A stretch of 64,000 nucleotides of DNA from Archegozetes longisetosus (lineage: Eukaryota; Arthropoda; Arachnida; Sarcoptiformes; Trhypochthoniidae), in contig JAEMBT020000008.1 of the NCBI GenBank assembly GCA_018873245.2, positions 9,020,238 to 9,084,237 of the forward strand, given 5' to 3'. The first letter of the stretch is position 1, and every line of letters starts with the position of its first letter. Under the pieces are notes generated by a model that did not search any database, had not been told where the DNA came from, and saw nothing but the letters and a program-made list of their open reading frames with translations. Below are positions 37,890 through 52,140 of this stretch, piece after piece. The translations under genes and the position numbers were made by a program.

Positions 37890-39573
37890 CAATTTTTAGC
37901 CGGCTTTAGGTCTACTCTTACTTAAACACACCCTTCGAATAAAACTACCGCTAATAGAGATTTGATTTTCGGTTAATATAATTAATACGTACTTTTTTCA
38001 CTCTTTATCATTACTAGCTTGCTATGAACAAAAAATAATTTCAGACTTATTACAGCTTTTAATTGTCACAACTGTTTGGTTTTCTCGTAACTAAAACTTA
38101 ATAATATACAAGTCTTACAACTGAGTCATAGCTAATTAGTATTCAAGACGTAACGAATAGGAGCTTAGTTTTAAAACTAGTAAAAACTTGAAATATTGAC
38201 TTGAATTTTGTATAAAAACTGCTTCAAAGAAGAGGAGTATAAAAACCTATTTCCAAAAGTAATTTGAGCAAAATATTAATCTATTTTATACCTGAATAGG
38301 TGTTAACCGCATCTTGTATTTTTAGCTAACATTAAGCGACAAATTATATTTTTACATTACATAGAAAACTAGTTTTTATTGATGTAAATATGATTGATAG
38401 TACTTGGGATCAATACTATTAGCTACGGGATCCTTTGCATCATTTTTGATAGCCATTTAAGTCAACAAATTGATATGACTTTACTCTTAGGCAGTTAAGC
38501 AAACATATAGGTTTGAATTTTTACCTAACTAATTTCTTTCATTTTTATGTCCAGTTTCGTTAATTTATCTTTTTCTTCAACTAATCAAACGTTTTATGAT
38601 TTATTGATGACAAATTTTCTATTTCTTCATCAAAAATAGCTTTTTACTAAAGCTTCAAATTAGTTATTTCACCAAATTAAAGAGTCGATCAAACACTTTG
38701 TTTAGCTTTGATCTCATTTCAAACAATTTTCTATCATTCATAATGACACGCATTGAGAAAGTAGGGCTAAAAATTGAGTCAATGTTGAGCCTAAATTTTG
38801 AACTTCAAATTTCAATATTTGATGATTTACTTATGGTATTGAAATCAAATTTATTCAAATTTTTGTTCCTTCATTTGAATACTGCCCAAACAAGAACATG
38901 GGTTTCTCGCATCATATATATATTGACAGAAAAATATTCCTCCAAATAATCGATTTATTCAACGCTAGAAATTTTTATTGAATAGTTCAACAGAACTTAA
39001 TTGTATTTTAAATTATGTGCCAAAAATTTTCAATTCTTCTCAGTACGGGTAGTAATTAAGAAATTTGTTGAAGAAAGTAATCTGGTATGAAAAAGTTTGT
39101 TTCAAACTACTTGAAAACTAGAATTGTTAAATATCTTAATATTCTAATGAATAAAATGATTGAAAAACAAAGTTATCTTTAGGGGAAACATATAGTTTTT
39201 AAGCGCATTCAATTTGACAGGACCAAACTCCAACTGAAACGTTCAAAGTTCTATGCATTTATTACTGATTTAATGTGAGTCAAAGTTTAATAGGAATAGA
39301 AATGTAATAATTTGATGAATAATTGTTTTCTGCTTAAGTGATAAAACTCTTAACCGAAAACTATAAGTAAAGTGTGGGTAATATATGAATAAGAAAATAC
39401 TAATACTAAAAGCGGAATTTAAATTTCTCGTGTCGCTTATATTGGATTCGCAAATGGTTCAGTGAGGGGACAATAAATATAAAAATAAATATAAATATAA
39501 ATTATTTATAAGGGCTCTCGTTAGGACTTCAAAGTCAAAGCAATTTCAATGTGTGAACGAATGCGAATGCATC

Positions 39574-39578
<5 letters not shown>

Positions 39579-39622
<44 letters not shown>
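39579..39622. repeat. AG microsatellite
   Basis: Twenty-two uninterrupted AG units on the + strand. Confidence 0.97.
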
Positions 39623-39625
<3 letters not shown>

Positions 39626-41026
39626 TGCACTGAAGAATTGAGAGATTGAGATTTGAATCGAAGCTGCTTTTAAATTCGTTAAGGATTACATAATATTGAA
39701 TATATGCTAATTGATTGGTGAAACTTATTTCGAGTGATTCTCTATCTGTAAACCTCAAGTATAAAATAGATATGACTTTTGAAAAGAAGTTAGATAGAAA
39801 GCTATGAAAGAAATGAGTTTTTATCTAAAGTTTAGATCATTTTTGAAAGCCATATTTGAGAGAAAATAAAGTTTGCTTAGATTGTTAGATAAATATTATA
39901 CGGTTAAATAATTGCTTTATATCGTAGCGTTTTGTATTTGGGTTTAAGGTTCAAGGTTTAGATCGTTATATTGTGTTCCATGAACTTGTGCCACACAATT
40001 AGAATTAATGATCAAATTTAATTAAGTATTCTATTGATGCAAAAAGCACTCTTTAAAGAGAAGGTCTAGTTTTTCTGTTTGAAACGTTGAGCCGCATAAA
40101 AAAGTTGAGTTGATTTTTCTCTCATTTATTCTAGTCTTAATTCACTTCTAATGACTTTTAACTTTTAGACTGATTAGAAATAAAATCGTTATCTAGTGTT
40201 ACATTGTTGTTGGTGTAGATTTCCATTTTTATTGTTCAGAAAATAAGTTTATACTAAGTCATAAAAATAATTATTAGTTAGTAATCATATGGAATTTAAA
40301 TTCTGCGAACGATCTATTGAGAGGTGGAAAAATAGTTACATGTCCTTAGCTCCTGTTTGTTTAATATTGAGCTAAATCGACAGCTAAATAGCTTTTTGAT
40401 GGTTACCACTTGCAAGTTACCACTTATTTCTATGCATAATACCTCATGTTTAACTTTTATCTTCAATTTTAAACTCAGTACTCCATGTTAACAATGCATC
40501 CAAAGTGAAGATAAATGTAATGCATAATTATTATGTAAAATGCGATTTCTCTTATAGAGGTCTGCAGTAACGGCAATTGCTTTTGTCAACGTTTATTCAG
40601 GTATCAAAAAGTTTTCAGTAAGAAGTGAACAGCTATTCTTATATTGAAATCGAGTTTCTCGTCACAATTTATAAACTAGAGAATACTTCTAGACCAAATA
40701 TTCTCTATACTTAATCATTTTGGTCAGTCCAAGAAAAAATTCTAACATCAGCAAAATTTCTCTTCAATTCTTGTTTTTCGGACCTTTAGTTAAGTATATT
40801 TGAATGAGATCTTTGTAAAGACCAGGACTTTGTTGTGTAGATTGATTCGCAGCTCTAAAACTTTTCTTCTTTTAAATGTTGTTTTTGTTTTTTGAATGTG
40901 CTAAGTCTGAAGTACGAGATTTGAAATTTAAACAGTAATATAATTATAGATTGCGTGAAGGACTAGGACTTTGTGCACAATATAACCATAACTTATTAAT
41001 GTAATATTCAGTCCATTACGAGAAGA

Positions 41027-41029
<3 letters not shown>

Positions 41030-41071
<42 letters not shown>
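41030..41071. repeat. GA microsatellite, first of a pair
   Basis: About twenty GA units. A second array in the same orientation lies 150 bp downstream. Confidence 0.97.
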
Positions 41072-41075
<4 letters not shown>

Positions 41076-41220
41076 AAAGTCAACAAAAAAAAATTTTCAT
41101 GATTTGTAATAATAAAGATATTATTTTCGAAGAAATCCATAATTATTTTGGAATATGTTTTGCTTTTCTCTATGAAATTCATGAGAAATACTAAATATCT
41201 AAACAAAATTTGAAAGAATA

Positions 41221-41227
41221 AGAGAGA

Positions 41228-41260
<33 letters not shown>
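41221..41260. repeat. GA microsatellite, second of a pair
   Basis: A GA array interrupted once by CGAAG. Confidence 0.95.
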
Positions 41261-41263
<3 letters not shown>

Positions 41264-41886
41264 CATTGATGTGGAACTTTGGATCGTAAACAGGGATCAT
41301 ATAAAATAGCAATTACTTCTTGACTCCCTTCAAACGAATTGTAGTGAGAGTTAGGTAGTCATGAAAACTAACGATTTTCTTATTTTCTTCATTTGAGGGA
41401 ACAATTACTGGAAGCAGTTTTGGGCAAAGAGTAGTTTTTGATACTTTTACATAAGTATTTCAATTCATGAATATTTTAAGAGATCTATTAAAACTAAGAC
41501 TAACTCTTTAATGGTTTATTGCTGTTATTAGTGCTTAAAGAGATCTTTTTGAAGTTTTTACGATTTCAGTAACATTTTTATTGTGTATAATTAGAAGAAA
41601 AGAGTAGGTTTTTAGATAAAATCTCTTTATTTTTGTCTTTAAATTCATTAAACTCTTTATGTTTGGGAGTATTTCATATCTCACAAAATACTGGAACTGA
41701 TTCATAAGTTTTAAATCTGAACTGATAACTACGAGCAAATTAAATCTGAAGCCAATACCCAAAACTTACATATCACTAGTTCTTATCCATGCATTACATA
41801 ACAGTTGGGCTATAAGTTTTGGCACTAAAAACGGCTAAAACTAGTTTTCCGGGTTTGTATCTTAATATTCTCCTCCTTAATAAAAG

Positions 41887-41895
41887 TCAAGGTCA
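41887..41895 (+). promoter_or_regulatory. FTZ-F1/ERR-type half site TCAAGGTCA
   Basis: This is a third perfect match, 83 bp before the CT array at 41979-42014. No gene is known nearby, so it may be chance. Confidence 0.25.
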
Positions 41896-41977
41896 CCTTC
41901 AGATACAGTTCCTCACGATTTTGAAGTAACATTTTTGTGAACAGTCTAATAAATATTTTTCCTATTTCTCTCTTAGT

Positions 41978-41978
<1 letters not shown>

Positions 41979-42014
<36 letters not shown>
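41979..42014. repeat. CT microsatellite
   Basis: About eighteen CT units, then TTTCTTTCTT. Confidence 0.97.
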
Positions 42015-42020
<6 letters not shown>

Positions 42021-45000
42021 CTTCATTCGCACCAATGATTGTCTAAGTATCTCTAGCTTTAACTTATAGACATCACGTAATTGGGACCTAGACTTCGAAT
42101 TCAATCATTTTGTTTACTAAGTCCGAAAACGTGATTCATTTGTTTAGGTTTTAATGAATGAAAATCTTTTTCAGATGTTATTTGCCTGTGCATAAACCGT
42201 AATTTTATTCTGAATTGAGTGAATAAAATCCCGAAAACAAAAGATAATGCTCTAAATTTAGCCCAAAAACTATTCATTTTTACTATATTTAGAGCTAAAC
42301 TTTAGGATTGAATCAAAATATTTACTTCAATTTGTCTCTATTCAAGTTTATTATAGATGTTCATATAATAATGTATCTAGAAAATGGTTCTGAGCTTTGA
42401 TTCAAGAGTGAGTCAATTAAGTTTTGTTACACTCGCGGTTGACTCAATTTCATCAAAGGAGAGGCTCAATTAATTAAAAAAACCTTTTTTCTAGAAAACA
42501 TTCGAGACAGTACTGAGAATATAGTTAGAAAAACTTTTACTTGATTACAATTGCGAATCACGAAAGCAGATGATTATTCAAAATCTAATTTCCAAACAGC
42601 GAAACAAAATTATATTATTCTCAGATCGTAAAACTTTGTCGAGTGGAAAGAGTCTTGAAATTTGAAATAAATTAAAATAAAGTTTTTTGTCTCTTCAAGT
42701 GCACAGCAGATAAGCTATAATTTACTTCTGGTTAAGGTATAGATAGATTAGACATGAAAATAGCTAAGAATAAGCGAAGAGTGAGAAAAAAGCTATTTAA
42801 TAGACAGGATGTGGTTGGCAATGATTTTTGGTTTTGTGACCCATTTCTGCAAAATACGTCTCTCCCATTACAACAGATTCGTATAATAATTAGCTGCCTG
42901 TTGGTTTGTTGCAAAAAATAAAAGTAATTTACATCTTTTTTCTTGTATCAGTCACTATTAACTTAACTGATAATCGTTTTTTAACTTTGAAAATAACTTT
43001 TTACTTGTCTTTATCTATAAATAAGAACTTTTTTCTTGTTTGATGTTTCGCTCGAATTGCAGTAAATTTGAAGCATTTTATAAAACTTAGCCAAAATCTC
43101 ATTTATTTGAGGAAGAATTAGCAACAAATATTTCAATTCATCTGTCACTTTTAATGAATAAATTACTCTTAAATTTCTGTTAAACTGATGCTAATCTCGA
43201 TTAAAAATTAGTTTATCTAAAAAAAAAGTTATCAAAACTATTATTCATTTACTTGAAGGAAAATAAGAAAAACTTATTCATCGAATAAAATGAAAAATAG
43301 TTCGCTAAAAATAGTTCGAAAAAATCAAAAATTCAGAACAATATCAACAAAAATATTGAATTATATGATAAACGCATGGATTTTACTGGAATTGAAACGT
43401 AGAATACAAAACGATTTGTTTAAAGCGTTTGCGTCTGGGGCTAACTCAAAACATAAGTCTTAGTACAGGAGCAAAGCAGATACGAAGCAATTAGTTAACA
43501 TATAAGTGTCCTCAAGTTCTAATATCTCAGGTTCAAATCTGAGGATGCATTCGCTCAACATAACAAAAGTAATGTTAAATATTTGTTTGATCGCCAAATT
43601 AGTTCAGGACTTGAGATGATCCTTTTCGATAATCTCTCAGTTTTCTTATACTTCATGTTCTTTTCTTGTGCCTCAAAAGAACCTGAAGTGTAGTAAAATA
43701 AGTTTTAAGACCGTTCATAATTTATATAATGTCCTATTGTATCGCAATCTCTGGTCATTACCTATTAGTAGCTTTGGTTCTATTAAATATGTTTAGTTTT
43801 CGGTCAAATAACAATTAAATTGTATGCCAATATATGGCATTTGTTATGAGAGCTACAATTACTTCGCGAGATTTTGATTCAACTATTCGATACCTAATGT
43901 TCGAGTACTGAAACAATAGGTAACAAAAGTTTTATGATTTGTTCAAAACTAATTAAATTACCTAAAAATGAGCCATCATTTTACCTAATTTCGGTTTAAG
44001 TACAGAATAAACAACTAATCATCCAGTACTCAAGCAATTATTGATCAAATATTTGCAGTCAGCAATAAAGTTACTGAAACTTATGTTTCAAACATAGATA
44101 TTAAAAAATCAAAACTAAATTATATAAAGAATTGATTGTGTGGACAAAAAAATGCCCAACAAAATGTAAAGTTTGCAAAACCGAAACCTATATCATTTTT
44201 GATTTAATAGCTTAAGGAGAGCAGAGAGAAGAGCAAAAAAAGTTTGTTAACTCAAGTTAGCAGACATGCAAAAAAGTTATTTACAACCATCTGTGCCCCC
44301 GAAGGGTTTTAAAAAACTTTATTTTTTATTCGTTACATAAGGGATTGGTTTGTGTTAATCGCGTTTAGTATCCCTTTTGCTCTCCAGATAATAATAATAC
44401 TATAATAAGAGGTCAAACACTCGCAACAAATTGCATAAAAGCCTGTTTTTCTCTCCTAAATAAGTGTTTCTCTTTCGTCCCTATTTTGTGACTCTCTTTT
44501 CTGACTCTCTTTTTCGGTACTGGAAATCCATTGCTATCCCGACACAAATCACTCGATTGCTTGTTATTTATTTTTACTGTTCCTTTATTTTTATTTCTCT
44601 TATTCATATACGATTGGCTTAAACTTCTTATGCATTTTCGTTACGGTTAAACTCATCCCCAACTGTATTATCATTGAAATTGCTTTCACTGTCAATGCCT
44701 TCGCTTCTAATAGAAGAGTTTTAACTTATTTTTTATTTGTTGCATATCTCTTTGCGAATGTCGTTATCCCTCAATGGGTTTAGTAACAGTTATGCAAAAT
44801 ATACTTTTACCTAAATTAACAATAATTCAATTTATGCCTACATTAAATGCATTAGGGCTTTGAGCGCAATTAAATGCAATTTTGATTTTTTCCAAGTTTA
44901 GTGCTTTTTAAACGCTTCTGACTTTTCGTTTTTATACCTCTCTTCTTAAAAGCTTTTTTATTGTAACTAAATCTCAGATTTATATACAAACAAATGCAAT

Positions 45001-46191
45001 TTTGTTATTTTAAAAATATGCAAATTAGGAATTATATATGTAAGATTAAAATCTGATTTATTTGATGCATAGTTTCAATAAAACATGAAAACATCATTTG
45101 TCCTGTTAGAGATATATGTGAATAGTTATGTATTTCTGACTTCATACTCAACGCGAGATAGAAGCACATATGAGGACAAATAATTTTACTATTGTTTTAA
45201 TGCAATCTAATATCTAAAATTGATGCAAAGTCAGCAATAAACCATCAAGACCTCTAATATATTTTAATCTTCCACAATTTTCTGTCGTGATCTTACTCTT
45301 AAGTATAAGATATACAGTGAATAACTGGAATAACTTGTGAATTCTTATATTAAAAATGGAGATGCATATAAATCCTAATTCTATCTAAAACAGTACAATT
45401 TGCTGTAGATTTTGCATCTGAATTTACATAAGAAAAATCTAAATTGAATCTTAATTATAGCCTAAGTAAATTATACTAGAGTTAATTGTGAACAAAATGA
45501 AGTAAACCTATTAAAGTGATAGAAGCTGAGAGTTAAAGGAAACTTCAAATTTCTTTATCAAACAAATAAATGTGACTTAAAGTGCAAAATAGAGTCAAAC
45601 CCAAGCCCATCAAAATTTGAATTCGCTCTAAAAGCTTAGATGAAAAGTTGAGAGAAGATTGAGCTTTTTTAAATATTCAGAGAAGCAAACAGTGTAACAG
45701 TTGGCGCAAAATATCTCTATTTTATTGCCCGGTCTTAAATGTGTAATTGTGTTGAAGTTTATGCAAAATTTGATTATAATACAAAAAATGTTTCAACCAT
45801 TATATATAAGGTTTGAGTTGTCTAACCCTCTAATCAATTATATAAAGAGGAAAACAAGCCCTTTTATAACCCTTTCCTCTAAACTTATAATAACTAAGAG
45901 ATTATTATTATTAAATTTATAGCTTCTCATTCATGTCAGAGTTATATATGCAATAATCCCATAAATAGTGAATTACACTTTAGTTTGTTCAGTGTAATTA
46001 TACTTTATTCGAATAAATATAATGCTTCAAACTTTGCAAACTCTTTCAAATACCGAGTGTGCTGTTGTTGTTATTTTTATATAACCCAGCATAAGAATAT
46101 CTATATATTCAAATTTCCCAAAGCGCCAAATACATCAGATCTACAAATATATAACTTATGTATATTTGGTACTCTCTCAATTACAAAACCC

Positions 46192-46194
<3 letters not shown>

Positions 46195-46245
<51 letters not shown>
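46195..46245. repeat. CT microsatellite
   Basis: About twenty-five uninterrupted TC units. Confidence 0.97.
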
Positions 46246-46248
<3 letters not shown>

Positions 46249-48679
46249 CTCACACTCATTTCAACATTAATTTATAGGCTCTAAAAGTTTAAATCTCTTG
46301 TGGGGCTCAAAATAACTACTCATTGAATACATATCCACTTTCTCTATGAATCCAAACCTAAAACTCATTCCATATGCAAACGAGTGGACCATAAGATTAA
46401 AGCCTGGAATGGTATGCAGCTTTCAAACTGGAAAACTTATTCTGTTTTTCTAGGAATGTTTTGCGGAAAAGCACATAACTTACTGGTTTTTCCCTAAGTT
46501 TTTCAATTTTGCATCTTGTTAATTTGGTTCGATTTTTGAACTTAGAGTCAAATAAAAGTTCAAACTGTTTGTATTTATGTTTCGGTTTACGCAATTCTTT
46601 TTTCAAATAGGTTTTCAAATTGAATAATAAACTGTTTAACTGTCTTGAGCCACAATTGAGGTCATGAAAAGTCAGATGTGTTTTTGTTAAATAAATAAAA
46701 GTTCAATTAGTCTATGAAAAAAGAATTAATTCATAAATTTGAATCAAACATAAAACGTATCTTGAAGCAATATATTTTAATGATTATTCAAACCCATACA
46801 AATAAAAAACTTTTTAAACTCCAATTGCATTCAATTAATGAAAATAAGGATAACATATAACGAATTTTTATTCAGCAATCAATGCTTTTTGTATCCGTGC
46901 GTTTGTAGTTAAATTAGTTTGGCAAAAATGACATTTGTTAATATAAATATGAGTTTAATTTAGGTTTGATTCATGTATTTTAGTACAAACCAGGTTAGGC
47001 TTTCATTACATTGAATCGAGTTATGCAGTGAAGAGGTTTCAAGTTATCAATACTTTTACATATACAAAATTAATGTTATATTTCATATCCATTCACAAAG
47101 TATTCTCAGTAAAGCCTTACAATCAAGTCCTAAAATAGTCAAATTTTTAAATAACAGACTGATTAAGCAAATGAAAAGTTTAAGCAAAGAGGATTTCTAA
47201 GTAAAACTGAGATATTTTGTCACTCAATCAAAATTAAGAGAAAAAAGTTCTGAGAAGCGGATTCAATTGGGAGACAAATATTTGAATAGATATTGTTCCC
47301 AATTGTGGTTCTATTATGAATTAGATGAATAGGAATCTATTAAAATGGCGAGAGGAGAGGGTTTAAGCCATTGAATGGTTGGTGTATTACGTAATAACAC
47401 CTCAATATTATATAACACGCACTACTGTTTGCCTGTCATTGAAGAGGAGAGAGCATTGAAAGCTTACAGTTTTATACCAGTCCTATATCACTGCTCTTTG
47501 TATGCCTTTCAAATGGCAAATATGTGTTAGACATGAATTATCACAACTTTTCCTAAACTATACAATACTTTTCTATTAAAACTTGAAACTAAAACACAAC
47601 ATATGAGCCCGTATGAGTCATGTTTACAATCATACCACATTTTTGGAAAGTTTATACTAGTATCTTGTTGGAAGTTTGTTTCAACAGATTCTTCTATGCA
47701 TTACAGTATTAAATTATCTGAACAATATTTAGTTACTTCACTTAAAAGCTGTTATTTGAAAGTAAGATCACAAATTTTTACCCCTTTAATCATTAGAAAT
47801 CACTTGAAATAAGTTATCAACCAGAAAGTTTACGAGTCATACTTCTCTTACTGCTCATAATAGGCTTAGGATTTAAGTTTGACAATTTATTTTTCTGCTT
47901 TTAATTAATTTAATTAACATTTTTGTAGAATCGCTTCAGAAAAACTCATAACAATTAATTACTTTTAGTGCTTAGTCAATAATTTTCCGGCAGAGAAATT
48001 AGAGAATTTAATACCAGATATCATTTAGTTATAGTGTTATTGCTCTAAAAATTGTAATAATTAAATAGTTTGCTCAGAGAATGGGATAAGTGGGCGCTTT
48101 TATTCCATTCACTTATGCTATCCTTCTAGAAAACTATTCAATTACTTTGATATTACTTCAAATTCTGCGTAAATTCTGCGTATTCTCTCAAATGCAGCCA
48201 TTCTAAAGTATTTGGAGTTTCGGCAAATAACAAATAATTTATTGATAATAAAACCTTCAAAATAATGATTGATTCTCGAGTTAAGCTGAAGCTCGAGCTC
48301 TAGTTATGCCTTATTTGGTTAACATCATGTGTACAAATAGCATAACCTTATGATATGGACCATTGAGTCTTGTTAAGTAATAGCTATTCGTATAAATATC
48401 AGTGAAATACTATCAATAGTTCAAAGTTCAATAGTAGTTATGGGAGTTGGAACTGAAAAAAGGCCAAAACTAAGTCATGGACATGAGCTTACTTTCAATT
48501 TCCTACAACTTGTTAGCAATACTTTGACGAAAACCAGTCTAAAAATAGGTTCTAAAAACTTTTTCTCTAACTTTGGTCAACTTTTGAGGTCTTTATTAAT
48601 AGTTTTGTTCTTGGAAACCGATTTTAATCAATTACTTGTTAACAAAGTTAGCGACTCATTGTAGAGCTCATTATCATTA

Positions 48680-51600
48680 GAAATCTGATGACACGAGATA
48701 ACTGTTTATCGGCCAAATTAGTTTAATGATTGAAAAGAACTGCTTAAGGGGAGAATCAGATCGACGCTTAAGGCTTAATAGTATTGTCAAGTTTGAATAC
48801 ATCGGGGAAATGCGTGAAAAAATTCTAGGCTTCCAGGAATAATGCGAAAGAGTGCTCTCAATCGTAGCAACGCTTTTATTCCGACTAAAAGTTCTAAAAT
48901 CAAGACCCTAAACTTATCTCTCGTTTAGCTTTCAATTTCAGTCATGTGTATGTCTTGAGAATTTTGGGCCCGGAATCAAAGAGTTGTAATACTGGGCACA
49001 CGTTCGATTCATAGAAAAACATGATTGCATCTTCATGAGAAACTTTTACTTATGATCTCGTTTCGTTTCAATTCAATCGAAGGGTCTATAAGTTCGAGAT
49101 CAGTTTTTGGAGAATGGCACCTCTTGATTTTTACGCTATTTTCAGAACATGTGTTGAAAATATGTCATTATATTTCTCAAACCGCTTCAAAGTGCAAAAA
49201 AAGTTTCAAAAATTGTACTCAAGATTCGAGAATATTATTATCTAAATCTAAAACCCCTTTACAGAAAGTGATATCAAGTTTCAAAATTAGGCACAATTTC
49301 AATAGATATTTATTGAATGATTATAATATTTTGAAATATATTGAAATTAGTAATATTTTTAAATTAATGCCATCAAAGAATATGACTTACACTTAATGAA
49401 TTATATCATTAAATCTGTGATATTATCGTCTAATGATATCATTTTCTCTTAACTATCGTTATCTTTAATATAAATTTTGATAATTAAACTTAATTTGAGA
49501 TCCAGTTGTCATAATTATTATGATTTGTTGCTTAAACTAAAAGGTGGTATCAAACCTTCATTAAATTTGGACACTATTTGCAAACATGTGACAAAGTAAT
49601 GTCAGAGTACTAACTCAAAAGTTAACTCGATAGCAATTTTAGTTTTATTTTAGCAGTTACCAATTTTTAGATCTTAGTAATCAAATTATTATCTACTTAC
49701 TTTTCTCAAATTCATGCATAGCATTTCATTTTTCAGATTATCGAAATTTTCAAACCAACTCTTTATTCAATAATAAAATATAATTAAAAATACATGGATT
49801 AGAAAATGGTCTCCAAAAGTTTGCAAAATAGTAAATCAAAATTCAAATGCTTAGAACTTTTCAAAAGTTGGAGTTAAGGAAAAAAATACTACCGATTAGA
49901 CAAAAAACTATAGTTTTATGTATGAAGAGATCAAATTTTAGCTGAAAAAAAGTTTTGATTTAAGAAGAGGAAAATAATGTATACGGTTCTTATTCTATTT
50001 GAATAAGTATTTCCTCAGACCGTATCCGTATTTCTCCCAAAACTATCATAATTTGCAGTTTTTATTATTATTTATGTATTTCATTGGTCGCAAATTTTAT
50101 TATATTATTTCTTTTTTCTCCTTCTCTATAATATTAAAGATGTTTTATTAGTTGCGAAACAAAACTAATGCCAACTTTTCAGATCCTAAGAACTAGTCGT
50201 AACTTATACTTAATCACTGCTACATTGAGCCCCATTCAAATACATACAAGAAGAATAACTAATGCGAAAAATTTAGTTTTCCAAATCTGTAGTTTTACAT
50301 GAGAGAACATTTAAGCTAACCATAACATGAATATTGTTGATAGTGCTTTTAGGAACTTGTTCAATAGTAGGAGAGTCAAGTAAAAAATAGGTTATGTCAT
50401 AAACGGCTTCAGTTGCGAATTGCCTCTTACACTGTATCACATTATTTATTCCGAATCTCACTTATGTTCTCTCTCTTTTCGCACACTTCATTCTTTGCTT
50501 TAAAAAATAGTCAAATCCTGTTATAATCAACCTTCTATGCTTATTCAATCAACTTGAGCTCTCGAAAACCTCAAGTTTATCAATTTTCGAATCAATTTGC
50601 ATGCTGTATATAGTACGAAAAGTCTTTTACAAATCGCCAAGCACTTACACTAAAAGCTTATAAGAGTTTAAAATATTAATAGTATCATAAAGTTAGAAAA
50701 CTTTTCGAAACTTTAGCGTTTTACACCAACATCAAGTTATTTACAAATGAATGGAAGTTTTCCAGTTAGTCTTCATTAAGTAAAGAGTTAACTAAAAATT
50801 GTGCTATAGTTCGCAAAAGATTTTAAGAACAAATAGTCCAAAAATAGTTTACTTTCTTTGAAGAGAAGTTACTTCCCTTAACTTTAAAGGGGTTTTACTG
50901 TAGATAATTCTTGCTCACTCAGAGAACTCTCTCTCTTTTTTGATGATGATTTTTTCTGAGAAAAAAAGGGGGAAATAGTAAGTGATGAGATATTGTATTT
51001 GATAAATACATATATGCATTTGCGTTATGTTTAAGAGGACTAACTTTTGCTCAAAGCCCCTCAGCTCTAAGGAAATGTTATTAGAGATATTGTCGGTGGG
51101 CTGTGACCCATTTGGTTCAGTTAATACCCAGTTTTTGAGGGCCAATAGCCAACTAATGTTACCTTTTGATAGTGAAGTCAATGAAAAAACTTATCCAGAA
51201 GTTTGCCGTAAGTTTTCTGTTGCTCATTTGGGAAAATATGTTTCAAGGATTTTATTAAAATCACTTTCAATGCCTTATGTCTTATGTTTATTAGAAATTT
51301 TTCTCACGGTTTAAGTCATTATGTGATCATGTTTTGCAATTAGTTTTGATACTAATTATGTTGAATTGTGTATTGAATTTCATGACTTATAATTATAGCG
51401 TTTTAAAGGAGTTAGACGCAACAATATTGAAAAATATGGAAACTTTTTTAAAGTTTGCAACTTTCTAAATAACAGATTAAACCTTTTCCAAATGAATGCA
51501 AAATTTCTTATCAATAATTTATTCGAATTTTGCTAATAAAAATATATTAGCAAACTTTAATGATCTGAAAATTTTCAAACTATCCAAATGTTAGAAAAGC

Positions 51601-52140
51601 TCATAAAAAGTTTATAACTCTCTGAACCAACTGACTAATGAGTGGAAACTTTTTAGTCAATTATTCATTGAATGAGAGTTGATCAGAAAATTTGCAATAA
51701 GTCTAGAAAGTTTTGTGCATAGGGAAAGAGCCCAAAAGTTGAATCTAACCCACAATTTTCACGGTATAGACAATTTTTTTAAACTACACGAAACATTTGG
51801 GCGACTTTTAATGGCTATTTGTTGCGAGGGGTGGAGAATATATATTAAGGGTTGAGGTTCTTGGAGGGGAAATGGATGGGACTTAACAAATAATGCTCTT
51901 ATTGATGGTATTCGGGGAGCGATTCTCGGAAGTTGAAGCGCATCGATGAACAACGCGGTAGAGGAAGAGAAAATAGGAAGAAAATGAAATAATGAGAGGA
52001 ACATGTTATACAGTTATAGCCCTGTACTGAGACTTCAAATATCGCTTACGGTCTGAATATATAAATGACTAAAACGGCAAAATTGAGAGATTCGATCAAC
52101 GAGCTGCAGCTCCTAAATAAGCTTTTTGTCACACTTTCTT
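48680..52140. other. Unassigned block with GC-richer pockets
   Basis: Pockets at about 48700-49160, 51030-51190 and 51800-52120 have visibly more G+C than their surroundings and open frames of 80-123 codons on one or both strands. None resembles a family I recognise. They could be decayed mobile elements, regulatory DNA or exons too diverged to see. Confidence 0.35.

Larger units (their letters stand above)
31426..48679. other. Non-coding, microsatellite-rich
   Basis: No gene was recognised. Five CT/GA arrays lie between 39.5 and 46.3 kb. Apparent Ser-Leu-rich frames at 39546-39758, 40928-41266 and 45985-46284 are translations of these arrays. A kappa-B-like GGGATTTTCC is at 36605-36614. Confidence 0.5.

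Noticed and set aside
43461..43540. tRNA-like A box (TAGTACAGGAG) and B box (GGTTCAAATCT)
   Set aside because: The T-loop would be eight bases instead of seven, the acceptor strands do not pair and the box spacing is long. At most it is a weak SINE-like relic.
45985..46284. Open frame with a long Ser-Leu run
   Set aside because: The run is the translation of the CT array at 46195-46245. The same applies to frames at 39546-39758, 40928-41266, 58197-58397 and 63419-63712 (Arg-Glu or Ser-Leu runs).
49025..49396. Open frame of 123 codons without an ATG at its start
   Set aside because: No domain, motif or family similarity was recognised. The second half is Lys/Asn/Ile-rich, typical of AT-rich chance frames.
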